From E44-bin32 sp041573795 (GTDB lineage Bacteria; Chloroflexota; Anaerolineae; Anaerolineales; E44-bin32), in the NCBI GenBank assembly GCA_041573795.1, contig JBFFQB010000086.1, positions 1-15,093 of the forward strand: a DNA stretch of 15,093 nt, given 5' to 3'. Positions 13,511 to 15,093 of this stretch are shown in pieces; within the stretch, counting starts at the first letter, position 1, and every line of letters begins with the position of its first letter. The notes beneath the pieces were generated by a model. The model did no database searches, was not told the DNA's origin, and worked only from the letters and a program-made list of their open reading frames with translations. The position numbers and the translations under genes are program-made.

Positions 13511-14757
13511 TTGCTGCCGTACGCTCCTTCCGACCTCGCCCGATTCACTTCTGGATGGCCTTTCTGGCTTTGGTAACGGGCGCTGGTGCTGTGGCTGGAA
13601 TACTGGTTTTTGCCAAGGGCTTGGTATTGACCAACCTGACGGATCTGGTCCCCTGGGGCTTATGGATCACGATCGACCTCTCCTCGATCGCCTTGAGCGC
13701 AGGCGCGTTCTCGCTCTGCGCTGCAGTCTACCTGCTAGGGTTGAAGCAATACCAGCCGGTAGCGCGCACAGCCACATACGTTGGCCTGATCGGCTACAGC
13801 ATGGCGATGATGACGTTACTGCTGGACATCGGACGTCCCGATCGTTTCTGGCATTACCTGGTCTTCTGGAACACCCACTCCGTGCTGTGGGAAGTCAGCA
13901 TGTGCTTAACCTTCTATCTGCTGGTGTTGGTCTTGGAGACCGCACCGATCATCGGTAGCTTAGAATTCATGCGCTCGCGTTTGCCCAAGCTCGCAAAACG
14001 GCTTGAGAGCATCCATCACTATGCCCCCTATCTGGCTGTGGCGGGTCTATTCCTGTCGTTATTGCACCAATCCTCACTCGGCGCCACGTTTGGTGTGATC
14101 AAAGCCAAGCCGATTTGGTACAACCCGGGTCTATCGGTGCAGTTCATTATTTCCGCCGTTGGTGGCGGCATCTCACTCACGGTGCTGCTCTCTATGCTGG
14201 CCGCACGCCTGAGCCCAAAGATCAAGGTACAGGATAACTTACTCGAGCGGTTAGCACAGGTGGTCGGTTGGATCCTGGTGGGCTACCTCTACTTCCGCTT
14301 CTGGGATGCTTTTTCGATGACGTATACGTACGAACCTGGACGGACGGAGGGTCTGGCCTTGCTCACCAAGGGTCCCTTGGCCCTGAACTTCTGGATGGGC
14401 GAGATCATCATGGGGGCGCTAATTCCGATCGTGCTGTTGCTCAACCCGCGCACACGACGGCTGCCCTGGGTGCGTATGATCGCATTGGCGATGGTGGTTG
14501 GTGGCGTCGTGGCGTACCGCTGGGACACCACCATGGCCGGATCGATTGTGATCCTCACCTACCTGCAGAATGAGATCCAGACCCTTTACACCAGCTATAC
14601 GCCTTCGTTAATCGAATACCTGGCTGGTTTTGGCGTGGTCGCCTTCGGGATGCTGGCAATCACGATCGGGATCCGCTACTTCAATATCGTCGACCACAGC
14701 GTGGTCGAGCACGAACGCGTGATCACGGAAGCATATGCCCTAGGTTCTGCAGATTAA
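13507..14757 (+). CDS. HybB/NrfD-family polytopic quinone-interacting membrane subunit
   Basis: The 416-residue protein has about ten membrane helices. Family features are PWGLWITID (49-57) at the start of a long helix, DIGRPDRFWH (107-116), and LHQSSLGA (186-193), a motif typical of the HybB branch. HybB/NrfD proteins exchange electrons between menaquinone and a bound Fe-S subunit without heme. GAGGAGGTGG lies just before the ATG, which overlaps the Fe-S gene's stop. The trio cytochrome, Fe-S protein and HybB resembles in layout the Cbc4 (CbcSTU) complex of Geobacter and the Hmc/Qrc-type complexes; no molybdopterin or hydrogenase large subunit is encoded here. A strong terminator follows. 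Confidence 0.93.
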   Translation: MIAAVRSFRPRPIHFWMAFLALVTGAGAVAGILVFAKGLVLTNLTDLVPWGLWITIDLSSIALSAGAFSLCAAVYLLGLKQYQPVARTATYVGLIGYSMAMMTLLLDIGRPDRFWHYLVFWNTHSVLWEVSMCLTFYLLVLVLETAPIIGSLEFMRSRLPKLAKRLESIHHYAPYLAVAGLFLSLLHQSSLGATFGVIKAKPIWYNPGLSVQFIISAVGGGISLTVLLSMLAARLSPKIKVQDNLLERLAQVVGWILVGYLYFRFWDAFSMTYTYEPGRTEGLALLTKGPLALNFWMGEIIMGALIPIVLLLNPRTRRLPWVRMIALAMVVGGVVAYRWDTTMAGSIVILTYLQNEIQTLYTSYTPSLIEYLAGFGVVAFGMLAITIGIRYFNIVDHSVVEHERVITEAYALGSAD

Positions 14758-14787
14758 AGCGCATATACCTAGGCATCTCCTCGCCGC

Positions 14788-14822
14788 TGTCGACCCTCGG
14801 GATCCCGGGGGTCGACATTTAT
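14788..14822 (+). terminator. Strong hairpin terminator after the HybB/NrfD gene
   Basis: TGTCGACCC (14788-14796) pairs perfectly with 14809-14817, extended through a T-G wobble and CGGG/CCCG to a tight top. TTTATATAT follows. It lies 31 bases after the stop and ends the multiheme operon. Between here and 14886 nothing further is seen except a G-rich stretch (14854-14866). Confidence 0.75.
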
Positions 14823-14885
14823 ATATCCCCGAACTAGACCCAGGCGATCCAATGGGTGGGTGGGGGTGCGTCAAACAAGCAATAG

Positions 14886-14918
14886 AAAAAGGAACAGGGC
14901 TGCCAGGAGGCAGCCCTG
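14886..14918 (-). terminator. Intrinsic terminator of the convergent right-edge gene
   Basis: CAGGGCTGCC (14895-14904) pairs perfectly with 14909-14918 around a 4-base loop. On the minus strand it is followed by TTCCTTTTTC (14894-14885). It lies 33 bases downstream of the stop of the minus-strand gene, as expected for its terminator. Confidence 0.8.
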
Positions 14919-14950
14919 CGATATGACGATGATCTTCTATCGTCGGGGTT

Positions 14951-15093
14951 TTACTGACCCATCGCCTCCATCGAAGCTTCGAGCAAGGCCTTGGTGTAGG
15001 TCGGATTGTGCACACCCAAACTCTTGTCCTCGTGCGCGATGTAGATCCAGTTCCAGAGCGCGTAGGCTTCTGGTGCGGGGATCGATGTTACCG
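14951..15093 (-). CDS. C-terminal fragment of a probable multiheme c-type cytochrome
   Basis: The last 47 residues of a minus-strand gene end at the TAA at 14951-14953; the rest lies beyond the right edge. The visible sequence includes ALWNWIYIAHEDKSLGVHNP and ends YTKALLEASMEAMGQ. The pattern D-x-S-x-G-V-H-N-P-x-Y-x-x-x-L-L is one I associate with the C-terminal ends of multiheme c cytochromes, in which the histidine in GVHNP can be a heme ligand. No CxxCH is in the fragment, so this remains a pattern-based call. The frame is convincing because its own terminator follows. Confidence 0.5.
   Translation of the reverse strand, partial: VTSIPAPEAYALWNWIYIAHEDKSLGVHNPTYTKALLEASMEAMGQ

Noticed and set aside
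13416..13958. 180-codon plus-strand frame overlapping the Fe-S and HybB genes
   Set aside because: It lies across two genes with clear motifs and strong ribosome-binding sites; its translation is rich in Arg, Gly and Trp, as out-of-frame shadows are.
14854..14866. G-rich stretch GGGTGGGTGGGGG as a G-quadruplex
   Set aside because: Only three runs of three or more G are present; a four-run quadruplex with three layers cannot form within it.
1..15093. CRISPR arrays, insertion sequences, phage or plasmid genes
   Set aside because: No regularly spaced repeats, transposase or integrase motifs, or terminal inverted repeats with target duplications were seen.

Overview
The window looks like chromosomal DNA of a bacterium with a menaquinone-based respiratory chain, most likely a member of the Chloroflexota (Anaerolineae-like). 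This is inferred from gene content: a TAT-exported Rieske protein beside a one-piece cytochrome b, diheme c cytochromes, a HybA/HybB-type module with a multiheme cytochrome, and a NarL-type sensor/regulator pair. No ribosomal marker is present, so the assignment is tentative. Both strands are densely coded. There are no CRISPR arrays, insertion sequences or transposases.

Left part (1-3030). The 3' end of a winged-helix regulator (1-92) is followed by a small non-coding stretch with two perfect hairpins. On the minus strand lie tRNA-Ser(CGA), a beta-CASP metallo-beta-lactamase ribonuclease and ribonuclease D. The two nucleases are tightly coupled and read from a TATAAT promoter that probably gives a leaderless mRNA.

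Centre-left (3098-8686). A divergent promoter (TTGACA-N17-TACAAA) drives a plus-strand operon: Rieske iron-sulfur protein, fused cytochrome b (b6 plus subunit IV, with an unusual C-terminal extension and APWY in place of PEWY), an N-anchored diheme cytochrome c, a C-anchored diheme cytochrome c behind a structured 129-base leader, and an exported protein with two repeated beta-rich domains, one membrane helix and a C-terminal zinc ribbon. Together these encode a quinol:cytochrome c oxidoreductase of the bc/b6f superfamily.

Centre-right (8772-11018). A membrane-bound NarL/DesK-type histidine kinase and its LuxR-family response regulator end at a strong intrinsic terminator. The pair sits between two electron-transfer operons, so control of one or both is likely but not shown.

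Right part (11019-14822). An AT-rich regulatory region, with a CRP/FNR-like dyad and an 11-base direct repeat spaced 32 bases apart, precedes a second redox operon: two very small membrane proteins, a related small membrane protein with a six-cysteine two-CW-like domain, an octaheme cytochrome c, a TAT-exported protein with four [4Fe-4S] clusters and a HybB/NrfD-type membrane subunit. This is the most novel-looking part: a quinone/multiheme-cytochrome module with no catalytic molybdenum or hydrogenase subunit, plus a tandem family of tiny membrane proteins. A convergent gene, with its own terminator, enters from the right edge; its 47-residue C-terminus may belong to a multiheme cytochrome.
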